Below, in pieces: positions 52,401-64,000 of a stretch of DNA of 64,000 nucleotides. Made by a program: the position numbers and the translations under genes. The stretch lies in the NCBI RefSeq assembly GCF_963675165.1, contig NC_087377.1, positions 4,960,042 to 5,024,041 on the forward strand, given 5' to 3'. Below the pieces are notes generated by a model that was not told where the DNA came from, made no database searches, and saw only the letters and a program-made list of their open reading frames with translations. This stretch comes from Halichondria panicea (taxonomy: Eukaryota > Porifera > Demospongiae > Suberitida > Halichondriidae). Position 1 is the first letter of the stretch; every line of letters starts with the position of its first letter.

Positions 52401-55400
52401 GCGCACACACGCACACACCAACTAGAGGGCTTCAGCAACCTCTCAGTGTCACGAACCCTAGGAGATTTTAACTTCAAGCCCCCCTCTACCCTACCCCCTG
52501 AGCTACAGGCCGTCACCCCTGCCCCGGATATCAACGTGGTGTCTAGAGACCTAGCAACGGATGAGTTCCTTGTGGTAGCCTCTGACGGCATCTTCAAGTC
52601 CCTCTCTAGTATACAGGTGAGTGTGTGTCAGTGTGTGCTGGGGTTGGAAACACAGTGCTGCATACTGTTTTGGGCTTAGAGAATGAATGACCATTTTTCA
52701 TCATTATTGCATGGTTCTTCCAATATCATCATTATTGGACCTGTATGGTGTTCAATCACTTTTCAGATTAAATCCCCTGCATAGAAATACCCTTTTTAAC
52801 TGTGCTTCCATTGCCATCGTTATTGGCTCTTGTGTTCGCATTTTGTTTCAAATTGGTAGTTTAAATCCCTCGCAGGTTGTGCAGTTTGTGCAGCGTCAGT
52901 TGATAATCACTGATGACCTGAGCAAGATCTGCAGGAACCTCATCGACACTGCATACTTTGCTGTGAGTACTTGTGCAGAGCAATGTGCACTTTGTTGACA
53001 AACTCAGATGATTGATAACCCATAAGCCTGGCTATGAATATCGTTATAACCAACATTCCAGGTTTAAGTGGGCGGCTAACATGTACAATGTACATAATTA
53101 TGTGGTACATGTACTTACTGTAGTTAGCTGCCTGCACGGATTCTCTGATGATAAAGGCAAAGCATCTATACATGTTTTGAAAATGCAGTAATTGTCTGTG
53201 CTTAGCCTAGCATTATTTGTAAGTACAGTAGAGTAAAGAAAATGTGTGTATTGTGTATAGTCACCCCCTAAATAATACAGCTCTACGGGCTCCAAAGTCT
53301 CCATAGCATGTTTCATGGATGACACACTAACACAGCTAGGTTGAAACATGTATATACTACCACTGCCCAGAGGTGATCGCTATAGAGACAGGTTTCAGTG
53401 TACAATGCTTATAATGCTAGGTTTCCCAGATCAAGACAATGCTATTGTACAAAGACGCATATACTCACATTGTTAGCTCAGCTGATATCATGCAACATGC
53501 AATGGCATGTTACCTATACCCTCAGGCTGGCAACATCCCTGACGACACAACTGTGATACTAGTCAAGTTCCCTGCAGCCCCATCAGTCTCACAGCAGGCT
53601 ATAGCCGAGGTACAAAGGTCACTCTAATACTACACCCCATTTAAAAATTATGTATCTATTTACCGAGTCTTTCACAGGTACCGTGTGGTAGGTGTGGTAG
53701 AATTGAACTTGATTACCGTATATCTTCTAATTTATCAGACACTTCTAATTACCCGGACACTTTTTTGGGCAATTTTCGTTGTTCTAATACAACGGACACT
53801 CCAGTGCTTTAATATTACATTTGTTCTAATTATCTGGACAATACTTTGAGTTACATTCACCATTCATGATCACAGGCGGCAAGTAAGACAAGACTTAGAG
53901 TGCTGTAGTTAGATAGCTTTAAGTAGCTAGTTTTAGATAGCTAGTGCAACTATTCAGTCGCACACTGTTCTATTAAACTTAGCTAGCTCGCATGCAGCTG
54001 CTTGCTTGTTCTAATTATTCCGGACACTTCGCATGCTGTATAAAAAATCTGTTCCAATTATACTTGGACAATTTCCAAAATAATTATTTTTTGCTGTCCG
54101 ATAAATTAGAAGATATACGGTAATACAATTGGAATGCAATTAGTAGTACATTACATTTTTTCAGGAGAATTTATTAGACCTGGAGGCAATGGCAGCCATC
54201 GAAGAAGAGTTAAAAGGTATATATGCAATAGAATTATATACGTATGTCTTCACTTTACAAAGTTCATTGGTTGAATTTATCTACTGCTCTCTCTGTAATA
54301 GTGATGATAGATAAAGCTGACTCAATCAGGGCAGTGGATAATGACTTCAGCATTTCTCAGAGACTTGTCAAGAAACTACCAGAAAAATATCGAGTTCAAC
54401 AAAGGTATATATATATATAGTTATTGTACGTTATTTTATTTCTGTTAGTGTACTATTGTCCTATTGTTATGCCTCGAGGCGTAGCCGCACGAGGGATACG
54501 GTAAAGCTGACTGTGTGTGTGTGTGTGTGTCTGTGTGTGTGTGTGTGTGTATTCCAGCAGTAACTGCTCAATGGTTGCAATGCGACGAAAACTAACAGCT
54601 TCTATAGGCTTCTAGCCACGTTCTCTTGGATTTTGATTCGTGGATTAGCAAACTAAAGCTTCTTTCTCGAGTTATGGCTAGTTTGACTCACATTGAAGGC
54701 TGTTGCAGTCTCTTCAGAATCTTTCATAGCATCATCTGTTCGCACAAACTTTCTATTCAACATATGAGTTAGCCTTGCACTAAAGCGCTAGCTTTTTGTT
54801 AGCTACAAGACTCAGAAAATATCTGTTAAAACAGCTAGCATGCAGTAGCTTTTGTGAAATTGATCTCTTTGGACACACCCCTTTAATTATTCCTGTGGAT
54901 GTAATGCACATGCGCGCTCATGGCAGAATCATCTTTGTCTTGAGGGCCTGGTAAGCCACAAAACACTACCATATAACAATATAGATAACAATATGCATGT
55001 ACACAGGTCTTTTCTTCTTAGATATTATATACACTGAACTACAGATCCTGGAAGAATCAATTTTCTTCTTTCTTGAGGTCCTGGTAAGCCACATAATACA
55101 ATAAATAACAACAATAGATGCATGTAAATAAGTGTGTTCTTCTCAGTGACTTTATATAGATAAGCTAACATAAAATTCATTATAGAAACTAATATAACAC
55201 TCTAATACTTTTGAGCGAAAGCAAAAACATGGCGAGAGGCATTAGCACAGCGCCAGCTTGAACACTAGTTATTATTGTGGCCATAAGTGTTAAATGCTTG
55301 CATGCACCTCTTTCCCTCCCCCTCTCCCGTGCAGAATTGACTTCATCACCGAGACTGCTACTAGATTAAGGAGTGAGAAGTTTGAGGGGAAAAGCGGAGA

Positions 55401-56817
55401 CAATCCTCGGGTGAGCTTGCACCTCTAAAGATATAATTATTATGGCTAGCTTTTATTCTTACTTTTCCTCTGTCAGCACACTGGTCATAATTATGTGCAG
55501 TGAAACCTGTCTATAATTAATTTAATAATGCTTGGGCAGACTAACCCTGAGTGACTGTAATAAAGAGGTGGCCTACGTATACCGGTTAAAACATGCTTTG
55601 GCCCCAATCAATCTGGCAGTATTATAGATGGTGACCGGTAGTCAGGGGCGTTTCTAGAACTTAAAGCAGGGGGTGCTTAAATTTCCTAAAAAAAGGCCCT
55701 GTAAGTATAATTATAGCCTCGAATCCGTATTTTAATGAGCCTGGAACCAAGGCTAGTCAGTGTATAACTTTCCAATGCTGATTGCGCATGCTCATTAGGG
55801 CGTAGTCATGACTAGTATAACCATAGATAGAGTAGAAGAGGGATTTGAAACGGAAGTGATTCACGTGATGTTTTACAATGAAGTCTACGTAGTGGCTCTG
55901 GGACCATCCATGTATCTCCTCATAACTCCCGCAAAAGCCCGGGAAACTTATTGTGTCCAAAGCATACATCTCATGCAGAGCTACCCCCATTACTGAATCA
56001 CATGCCCCCTGATAGTAGGTATCAATTAGAAACAAAGAAAATATAATCTCGATTGTCGTGAAGTAGCTAGAGGTACACAGAGCGCTTTTTCATGCTTGTG
56101 TTCCTATAGTACCTTTGATATAGCTAAGGCTTTGTAACTAAATAGTGTCCTGTGTCCCAAATGGCCTCAAGTATTAGAGAAAGTTGATGTTTAGCAGCAG
56201 AACTGCTCGTGGACTTCTTACAGAGAGCAAAACAATTCTCATGAATTATTCATGTTTAGCCCTCGTGTTAAAAAGTAAGCCTCGATTAAAACCGCGGAGA
56301 TACACGGATGGTACTTCGAGGGTACTTCCGTTTCCAATCCCTCTTCTACTTTATCTATGGTATAACACACGAGCCAATGTACTTTCAAGAGAATTTGAGA
56401 CAACTGCATGCTCAGTTAGCTAGACCAGTACTGATAGCTAGATTGCTCTTATGGTTGTCTGGAAGGCCGCAAGCACCCAGAGCCCCTCGTTAGACACATC
56501 ACTGACAATAGATAAGATTCATTTTATTAGACATTAATTGCTATGATTTTCCTTCACAGACCATGCCACTAGTTACAACAACCAATGAAAATGCAAGCAG
56601 CTCAGAAAAAGACCATCAAGCCGTCATAGCAATGAGCAGTGAAGACTCTGAACATAATCCCAGTACCGAGTGTGTTGCCAATGGTGACGGACAGTCTGAG
56701 AGTCCCAAGGTTTTTGAGAAAACGGCGTGTGTCAAAACCAACAGTGATGGAGAGACTGCCAAAAGTGATGAGGTGTTTCCATTGAACAATGAGCAGGGAG
56801 AGAAAAATGGAACATGA
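49452..56817 (+). CDS. PP2C-type Ser/Thr protein phosphatase
   Basis: Ten exons: 49452-49652, 50048-50388, 50764-50906, 52426-52616, 52876-52962, 53526-53609, 54165-54216, 54302-54404, 55335-55410, 56560-56817. All phases match; 511 residues. PP2C motifs run in order: FGVFDGHGD (metal-binding Asp, about residues 87-94), SGGTTACFVLV and FVNVGDSRAVL, then DHNP...EEERIVAAGG, LSVSRTLGDFNFK, FLVVASDGIFKSLS (metal-binding Asp), and IPDDTTVILVKF. Expected activity is Mg/Mn-dependent dephosphorylation of Ser/Thr. The catalytic domain ends near residue 345. A Ser/Glu/Asn-rich tail of about 160 residues follows, with no motif recognised. Introns hold three miniature elements and a CA repeat directly before the 52426 acceptor. 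I cannot assign it to a named vertebrate PP2C. It lies between the UBAN array and the UBAN kinase. Confidence 0.85.
51641..52145. mobile_element. CATAGATTG-ended miniature element in a PP2C intron
   Basis: The inverted ends CATAGATTGAAGAGTTAGAG are flanked by a 7-bp duplication ATATAAC. The end sequence resembles the right terminus of the P-like transposon at 19965. Confidence 0.75.
52305..52420. repeat. (CA)n-rich microsatellite at a splice acceptor
   Basis: About 115 bp of imperfect CA/CGCA repeats end just before the acceptor of PP2C exon 4 (52426), taking the place of a normal pyrimidine tract. Confidence 0.8.
53716..54120. mobile_element. CCGTATATC-ended miniature element in a PP2C intron
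   Basis: 405 bp with inverted ends CCGTATATCTTCTAATTTAT and flanking TA. An inverted-orientation copy is at 61916-62311. The interior is made of repeated GTCCGG.TAATTAGAA units. Confidence 0.75.
54468..54960. repeat. Diverged ATGCCTCG-type repeat in a PP2C intron
   Basis: Begins TTATGCCTCGAGGCGTAGCC with a GT-rich stretch and continues with sequence related to 13440-13570 in inverted orientation. The right boundary is unclear. Confidence 0.45.
55822..56359. mobile_element. CATAGATAG-ended miniature element in a PP2C intron
   Basis: Inverted ends (CATAGATAGAGTAGAAGAGG and its near-complement) with 7-bp duplication GTATAAC on both sides. The terminus matches the right end of the P-like transposon, which may be its autonomous partner. 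Confidence 0.75.
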
Positions 56818-57978
56818 TATTATACTATAATTATAGTTGTGTGTGTTTTTACTGCAACTGTGTTGTTTTTAATTATTGAGTTTAATATTGCTAGCGAGAA
56901 TGATAGTCTATAATTATTATGCAACAGTAAATGCTGATTTCATCCAACTGATGTGCATGCATGCTTGCAGTTGACTTGTCATGTATTTCATGCATTTGTT
57001 ATTACATTTGACATAGTGTCTATAATTATACCGTATATATACCGGGTAATTTTTGTTGGTAAAAATTTTCGTTTCAACTAAATAAATACAGCTCAGGATA
57101 TACATGTATAGTTACTTATTTGAACGTCAATTTTCGTATGATGCCCTCCCTATACAATATGAAATAATTATACGAAAATTTCCACCATACAATTTTATCG
57201 TTGTTAGACTCTTACTCTTAGATAGATAGATATTGGAATACTGCATCCACCATAATGTCATATATATATATGCAGGTCCTATAATTATTATAGCCCGGCT
57301 TTTATGGAAGTTTCAGTGCACTGATCATTAATCATTCTCTAGCCTGCATGTCGATCATCATTGTATATACAATGATCATTGTGCAACTATCTATGATGAT
57401 TCTAATTACCTATATGCATTCAGAAAATGAATGTGTCAGCAAAGCCAAAATATTTATAGAGAAAGCAACGTTCTGATAAAGATAGTGTAAGACATTAAAT
57501 TAATGGCCGCAGAAAATGGAGAAAAATTAACTATAATTATAGATCTATCTGCATGCATGGGCTATATATATACCTTCATGCGATCCCCTGTCATTTGCGC
57601 CCATGCAGTGTATATACGTAACAGGTTCTGTTTCTTCTATAATCCTGTTGTGAACATGCATTTTCATCCTGCATGTACATGCAATAATGGTGGCCGGTGT
57701 TGGTGCATGGTGTTGGGATTATTGGCTTGGGCCAAAATGTGTGTACTATGTATATATAGAATGCCGTTTGCTGGGTTTGTTTTTGTGTCATTTAATACCC
57801 TGGCGTATATCATGTTGCATGTATTGGGTATAATGAGAAGTGTAAACTACACATGATGTGATGTCCCTTGAGTGATCTATGTTTTCAATTCTCTCCACAG
57901 CTTGACGATACTATTATATAGTGAGCAATCCAAGACATCTGTAATAGAAGTGGCAAACAAAACGAAAACGAGGACAAC
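56818..57978. other. Spacer and 5' region of the UBAN kinase
   Basis: AT-rich. The CTCTCCACAG at 57891-57900 looks like a splice acceptor opening a 78-bp untranslated segment before the kinase ATG, so an upstream non-coding exon is likely. The 117-residue open frame at 57503-57856 has no domain and is not called. Confidence 0.45.
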
Positions 57979-60900
57979 ATGATTGATAGTCGAGAGTCTA
58001 CTCCAACTAAAACACCCCAAGCCAGTGGATTGGAACCTGCTGCACAGAGGACACGAGAGAGTGATGCCATGGCAATGAAAAAACAAATAACTCAAAAGGA
58101 AGTGAAACTGAGTCGGAGTGAACAATTCAAATTGAAGTGTGTTCTAGAACAAGTACAGAGTGAATACTTTGAAGCACAACAAAAGATTGACGATCTCCAA
58201 CTCGAGCTTGAGGGAAACAGAGATGCTAGGAAACTTTGTAGTGAGCTGGAGGAACTGACTAGAAAAGCTGAAGAAGATGCTGCAAGAGATCGCCAAGAAA
58301 TGGAGTGCTTTCGAAGAGAGGCTGTAGACCTTCGTAGGGTGGCCACAGACCTTCAAGCCCAAGTGGAAAACCTCACTCAGAGATTGAACGAAGTTACTGC
58401 ATCGAATGAGGACCTTCAAGAAATTGTCAGAAATGCTATTGAGCAAGCTTCACCCTCCGCCCACGATATTCAAGCTGATGATGAAGGTGATAGTACCAAA
58501 ATGCTGCAACATATTAGACGCAAATACCTTGAGAAGGTTACAGAAATCCATGACTTGAGAGAAAAACATCGAAGAGAAAAGGACGAACTGAATAAACAAT
58601 TTGACAGTGCAAAACTGAAGTCATCTATCAGAGCAAAAGATATTCAGTCATTATCACTTCAGTTGCAGACCTTCCAACAAGTAGCGTCTCAGCGAGAGCA
58701 GTTACAAGAGCACAGTAAAACACAGATCACTATTGTTGTTAAGCTCAGGAAAGAGCTTGAGGCAGCTAGAGTAAATATTAATTTTGCTCACAACTATTAT
58801 ACACACATGCTAGCCTCATGAATCAGCCGCCGTTCTGGAATACCCAAAAAACAGCGGCTGATTCATGAGACTATACATACTTGCATGTAATAATTGTATA
58901 TGAATGATTGTATAATACGTACTATATTATTGTCACATTCTTACTCAGGAGGAACTTGAAGTACTCCGAAGTTCATCTGACACTGCAAGAAAAATTGAAG
59001 GCCTACACCAGAAAATAGTAGAGTGTGATGAAGAGCTTAGGGATCTCAAGGTGTATATATACATGTATATATATGCACCATTATAGCTCTCAGTTCAATA
59101 AAAAAAATGTGTGGAATAATAGTACGTATTTGTACCTATAGTTTTGGGTTCATGTAAATAGTTTCATGGAGGACTATAATGCATGTATACCTGCGGTGGG
59201 TGTCATGCATCAGAATGCCAGAATGTAGTAAACTGTATAGTGCATGCTGCATGAGGCTGAGAGAAAGGAGAAAATTAAAGCGTCATGAGTCAAGAAAAGA
59301 ATAATACTCTTTTAGCGGCCTGATTATTTTTTAATGCAGGAGAAACTTTCTAAGCCAAATGTGCTCTTCTCAAGAAGTGCAGATTCTCGTCCTACAGGAG
59401 TCAATGATGATCCACAAGAAGTGCAGCTACTCAAAACTGAAACATTCCTCCAGAAGGTATAAATTATATGCCATAAATTTTAACACCAAACGACAGTGTT
59501 TAATCGCATAAAAATTTTATAATTAATATGTAACTATTGCATGTATGCAGATTGAGATCGAAGAGCTTCATGGAAAGGTTGGGAGATTAAAGACTCGATT
59601 AACGGACACAATTGTGTTCAAAACTGAAAAAACCGAGGATCTACAGAAGAAAAGAAAGGAACTTGAGGAAGAACTGAAGGTCACTAAATTACAAGTAAGC
59701 TCTGTATATATAGTAATGTCACGTCAGCTCTTTTACTTATAAGTGTGGTGTGCATGTGCATGTGGTGAATTTAATCCATGATGCCATTTCCATGCATGCA
59801 TGAGTCTCTCTATATATATACTTTACAATGTTCACTATTATATTCTCCATGTAGACAGTCATGCATCATGTCATTTTATCCAATGCATGTGAAGGCCTAT
59901 ATGGCTTTATCTTAATTCGTGCATGCTCTCATATAAATACTTAGGCTCTTCAGTACCAACAAGACTTCGAAGATGAACGGGCTGCAAATGAAGGTTTAAA
60001 TGAACAACTCGAAAGTGTTACTCAAGATGATAGAGATAGTAAGCTCGAAGTACTAGCAAATGAAATGGATGATCAATTGACTCATGAGAGAAACCACACT
60101 GCAGCATTGGCACAAGATCTTGCAGCCAAAGAACAAGAGTTGTCCCATACAAAACAAAATTGTGACCGAACAGCAACCGAACTACAAGATGCTCGCCAGA
60201 GGCTGGAGGTGTCCCTCACTGACACAGAACGTCTTTACGATGAGGTCATGGCAAAGACGGCTCAAGTGAAGCAGTACAAGAAACAGACGGACAGTTTCAA
60301 AGCCAAAGTGGAAGAGGCCAATACTAAACTACTGAAGACACAACAGGAGCTGCAGCGTTGTCAAGAGCTCATTAAAACCATGGAAGAGGACAATCAGTAT
60401 CAGGTATTCATTGTGCAAACAAAATTCCTAGTAAAGCTCCTCAAATTCACAGATTAAGCAAATCAAAGCGACAGCAGAGAATGCGAAGCTTACCTCTGAA
60501 TTAGATTTAATCCAAACACGTAAGGAGTACATGATGATGGTGGAAGATAAAACACGGGAGCTGCAGACTTTGCAACTTGATTGGGAGCAGTACAAGTACA
60601 AAGTACGTTTTAATTTGTGTTTGATAAGCTATATGTTCACATGTGACAACTGTTTTCCACTTGTGTGTCACATAGCGTACTTATTTTTGCATATACATGT
60701 ACAGGCTAAACAACTGAGCTCTGATGAACTGGTTCCCTATTGTCTTCCTCATCTCCCTGCGCTTGGAGAGCAACAAGGCTCTGGATCGTACGGATCTGTC
60801 TACCGTATCCAACTGAATGGGGTTAGCTGTATTGCCAAACGACTTCACGACATTTTGCTTGGTCAGGGGAAAGAAGAAAAAGTGAGTTTAGAAGACCAAC

Positions 60901-62833
60901 AAGCTGCTTATGACAAGTTTTATCACGAATGTGTGTTGCTGAGTCGAATGCGCCACCCTAACATTGTCCAGTTCATGGGTGTGTACTACGGGCCACAGAG
61001 AGATTACGGGAGAGAGCTCACACTAGTTATGGAACGTTTGTACATGAATCTCGAGGATTGCCTGGAGAAATATAAAAATCTTGATATGTGGTTGAAAATT
61101 TCGATTCTTCTAGATATTTCCCAAGGCTTGCTCCACCTTCATTCTCAAGATATTGTTCACCGCGATCTGACAGCTGCTAATATTCTCCTCACAACGAGCT
61201 TTCACGCTAAGATTGCTGACCTTGGTGTCTCAAGAATCATTGATGTCCACCCTTTGGCTGCTTCCAAACAGTCGATGATTCCCGGAACCCTCGGGTACAT
61301 GCCCCCTGAGGCACTAGCGGAAATCCCCAAATATGGCTATGCTTTGGACGTTTTTTCGTTTGGTGTGATAATTCTGTTTGCCCTTCTACAAGAGTATCCA
61401 CAATACTACGAGAATGTTGTGACAGTCACTGGCGTTCAGCGAAAGGAAATTCAGATACAAAAGCGAATGAAATGGATCGCCAAACTGTCACCGGAAGGTC
61501 TGATGAGACAATTAATCTGCGATTGTCTACAAGATGAGCCCCAAAGGCGACCAACAACTCAAGATGTCAACCTGACTCTGATTCGTTTTGCACGACATTT
61601 TCCAAAACCTTTTGTGGATACTATTGAAATGCAAAGAAAATTGGTGAGTTCTACGATTATGTTTAGATCTATACCATGCACAAGCGATGTAGCATTGTTT
61701 GGAGCTCTATATTTTTTATTCTCAGAAACCCACGACTCTACCTATACCTCCAAGGCGAATCAGTCAGGGACAAACCTCGGTCTAGCAATTATTACATCGT
61801 ATAATTATACTACGACTGACATTTTATAGCTGCACATAATAATATTTAGTTACTTTTTCCGCATATTCAATGTAGATTGATCCTGCAGGACACTCTATTG
61901 CGTGATTTTGCTATACCGTATATCTTCTAATTTATCGGACAGTAAAAAATAATTATTTTGGAAATTGTCCGGGTATAATTGGAACAGATTTTTATAGAGC
62001 ATGCGAAGTGTCCGGAATAATTAGAACAAGCAAGCAGCTGCATGCGAGCTAGCTAAGTTTAATAGAACAGGGTACGACTGAATAGATGCACTAACTATCT
62101 AAAACTAGCTACTCAAAGCTATCTAACTGCAGCACTCCAAGTCTTACTTGCCGTCTGTGAATGTAAACTCTACTTTTCAAAGTATTGTCCAGATATTTAG
62201 AACAAATGTAATATTAAAGCACTGGAGTGTCCGTTGTATTAGAACAACAAATATTGCCCAAAAGAGTGTCCGGGGTAATTAGAAGTGTCCGATAAATTAG
62301 AAGATATACGGTAATTATAGTACCAACAAGAACACCACGATGCACAACATGCATTTATGATATCTGCCTTTTAGTTTCAGTCTCCGCCCCTTTTTAGCCA
62401 AACACTGTTGACAAAACTCGAGACAAAACTACACAAAATGTGGAGACAAAACGAAAAGCTCTCAGAGGAGCCTGCTCAAGGTGGTGGTGCTCAGCTACGA
62501 GATAGAGAGAGTCCTGAAAGTGGTCATGACCTGTGTCTAACTGATCAACTATTCGATGACGACCCTTTTTGGCAATTGCAAGCAATTCACCCCGCCCAAG
62601 GAGATGCCTCACATCTCCCCGTCCCAGAGCTAGAGCATAGGAGTGATATCACATCTTCTGATGTTAGCAGCAGTGATTTAAAACAAGTGGAGGAAATTCA
62701 GACTGTCTCAGCATCACCTAAATTCAGTGCTGTCAAGAATAACCCATCTCCCGCGTACAGTGAGGGAGCACGTCGTACTAGATCTAGTCCAATATTCTCA
62801 GATCCATTTCATTTACCAGAAATTGAAGTTGAT
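57979..62833 (+). CDS. UBAN coiled-coil / TKL-like protein kinase fusion, 3' end not seen
   Basis: Exons, all phase 0: 57979-58770, 58949-59050, 59340-59456, 59551-59694, 59945-60403, 60453-60602, 60705-61643, 62381-62833; at least 1052 residues. Residues about 20-585 are coiled coil. A UBAN-like core sits at about 388-402 (YQQDFEDERAANE), and AKTAQVKQYKKQTD follows near 490, both as in the neighbouring finger genes. The kinase domain (about 605-890) has GSGSYGSVY, Lys633 (CIAKRL), alphaC Glu663, HRDLTAAN (Asp742), DLG in place of DFG (Asp760), and MPPEAL in place of APE, so it should be active. The HRDLTAAN loop and overall shape suggest the tyrosine-kinase-like group (RIPK/IRAK/Raf relatives), not proven. 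After the kinase comes an acidic Ser-rich tail. The last exon ends at a GTGAGT, so at least one more exon follows, possibly outside the window; alternatively translation reads on to the stop at 62987-62989. Confidence 0.85.
61916..62311. mobile_element. CCGTATATC-ended miniature element in a kinase-gene intron
   Basis: Second copy of the element at 53716-54120, inverted, with flanking TA. It sits 70 bp before the last visible exon of the kinase gene. Confidence 0.75.
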
Positions 62834-63034
62834 GTGAGTTTAATCATGGTGTGGCATGTGTATACCGTAATTACAGCGCCAGACAAAATTAATCTGAGTG
62901 GCGCATGTTTAGAGCACAAACAATTGCGTTCAGCCAAAGCTTGGCGCCTATGTTCAACAGCTAGTATAGAGAAAATGGGCGTGGTCTAGCTCAGTTTCAC
63001 TTGCTAGCGCCTAGATATAGCTGCACCGTTGAGA

Positions 63035-63328
63035 GTAGACTGGCGGCGACAGCCCCTCGTGTACCGCGAGGGACTGGCAAACTGTCTATCAGTCACTCGT
63101 CTCAGCTGCAACGAGCATTGCAGCCTATCAGATTGCTCAACGTCATATTAGCCCTGTAATTGTAACCGCACTTACACTTCAGGGGATTCAGTGCATTCCA
63201 TAGTAGCTGAATCTCATAGCAAAATTTAACCACATTATCTATAACGATATTCATGTTTAGTAGTGTCATACGATCTATTACACTTCCGCTGAGACGAGTG
63301 ACTGATAGGCAGTTTGCCGCCAGTCTAC
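63035..63328. mobile_element. GTAGACTGGCGGC-ended miniature element
   Basis: The inverted ends read GTAGACTGGCGGC then GGCAAACTGyCTATCAGTCA; about 30 extra bases split the left end. The flanking 7-bp duplication is GTTGAGA on both sides. Confidence 0.7.
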
Positions 63329-63701
63329 GTTGAGAGCTGAGTGACTTGTACAACATTCATTGACTATGGGTTAGACAACTGTTTAGGAAGTCAAAGATGC
63401 AGGATGATTGTCTCAAACAAGCCTTTTATAAGCACCAGAAAAAATTAATTACAACAACGGTTGGCACTTTTTTAGGACCTAAAAAATTACGTTGATGCTG
63501 ACGTGGCGCTTAAATTATGGTGGTGCTGTCATTACATCAATTACGGTAGTTTCCTACGTCAAAGTTGTATGGTTTTACAAGACGCGCGTGACATTGTGTT
63601 GAAGACAGTATAGACCCACATGTACAGTAAAACATTGTACTGTTCACGAATAACATCATTGCATACACTTAATTTAATTGTCATGTCTACTTATCATAAT
63701 A

Positions 63702-64000
63702 CAGTAGACTCTCGCTATTCCGGCTCTCTGAAGTATGACCACCTCGATATATTGGCCATTTGCACAGATTGCTAACTAGAGCAAAAACTCGCCCTGAAAT
63801 GCGGCCACTCGCTATTTTGTATACTGGCTGCCCCATGCAAACTAGGTATTTTATTACGGCTGGATATGACGTTTTGGGTGTAGTTTGTGGATTGCATGTA
63901 ATAGAGAGCTTATTGATTTATTATCCTCGAGTCAGGTATAGGGTCGTTTTTAAGCCGCGGCTATTTTCTGAAATGCAGCCACCATTGCATCTAACAGTTT
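63702..64000. mobile_element. pogo/Tigger-like element, cut by the window edge
   Basis: Starts CAGTAGACTCTCGCTATTCC after TA, the same terminus as 29380, and continues to the end of the window with diverged matching sequence (TTAAGCCGCGGCTATTT). Confidence 0.7.

Larger units (their letters stand above)
62834..64000. other. Right edge: intron or 3' flank with two TIR elements
   Basis: Holds the GTAGACTGG element (63035-63328) and the start of a pogo-like element at 63702. No further exon of the kinase gene is identifiable. Confidence 0.5.

Noticed and set aside
57503-57856. 117-residue open frame upstream of the kinase gene
   Set aside because: No domain, no conserved copy, AT-rich spacer composition; it likely lies in an intron or 5' flank.

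Overview
The window looks like nuclear DNA of an early-branching animal, most probably a demosponge. The genes are split by many short GT-AG introns, nearly all in phase 0. The introns and spacers are AT-rich and packed with small terminal-inverted-repeat (TIR) elements, and the recognisable families (UBAN/CCHC-finger adaptors, TKL-like kinase, PP2C, P-like and THAP transposases) are animal. The species cannot be fixed from sequence alone.

Main content: a tandem array of six related coiled-coil genes or gene remnants on the + strand (1-4615, 4925-10113, 22185-25943, 34282-39412, 39741-44040, 44731-48964). Five of them carry a visible UBAN-type ubiquitin-binding motif (core D-F-x-x-E-R, as in NEMO, optineurin and ABIN); in the first copy that exon lies outside the window. 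All six end in a long Q/N/P-rich segment followed by a C-x2-C-x14-H-x3-C zinc finger resembling the NEMO/optineurin finger. Two alternate types exist: A (N-terminus MAKQN..., copies 1 and 4) and B (N-terminus MAG..., copies 2 and 5); copies 3 and 6 share a third N-terminus (MDGHTN...). Copy 2 is broken and copy 3 looks chimeric. The B-type promoters carry paired kappaB-like palindromes, and the B-type first exons carry an LC3-interacting-region-like D-W-E-x-V motif.

Downstream lie a PP2C-type Ser/Thr phosphatase (49452-56817) and a gene joining the same UBAN coiled coil to a TKL-like protein kinase domain (57979-62833, running on past the last exon seen). The cluster therefore looks like a ubiquitin-sensing adaptor/kinase module, possibly tied to NF-kappaB signalling or selective autophagy. 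That function is inferred from motifs only.

Mobile DNA: a P-element-like transposon at about 15008-19965 has an almost complete eight-exon transposase on the - strand (one in-frame TAG) and a convergent second gene of unknown function on the + strand. It sits inside a TAGACTGG-ended miniature element. A decayed THAP/DDE_Tnp_4 transposase (30915-33213) is interrupted by a 1029-bp TIR element with a perfect 9-bp target duplication, which itself holds a third element. A pogo/Tigger-like element (29380-30428) also contains a nested element. Many further miniature elements sit in introns. A 4.4-kb block is duplicated (about 8960-13430 and 24840-29215) and carries the zinc-finger exon plus a small - strand gene, intact in the second copy and broken in the first.
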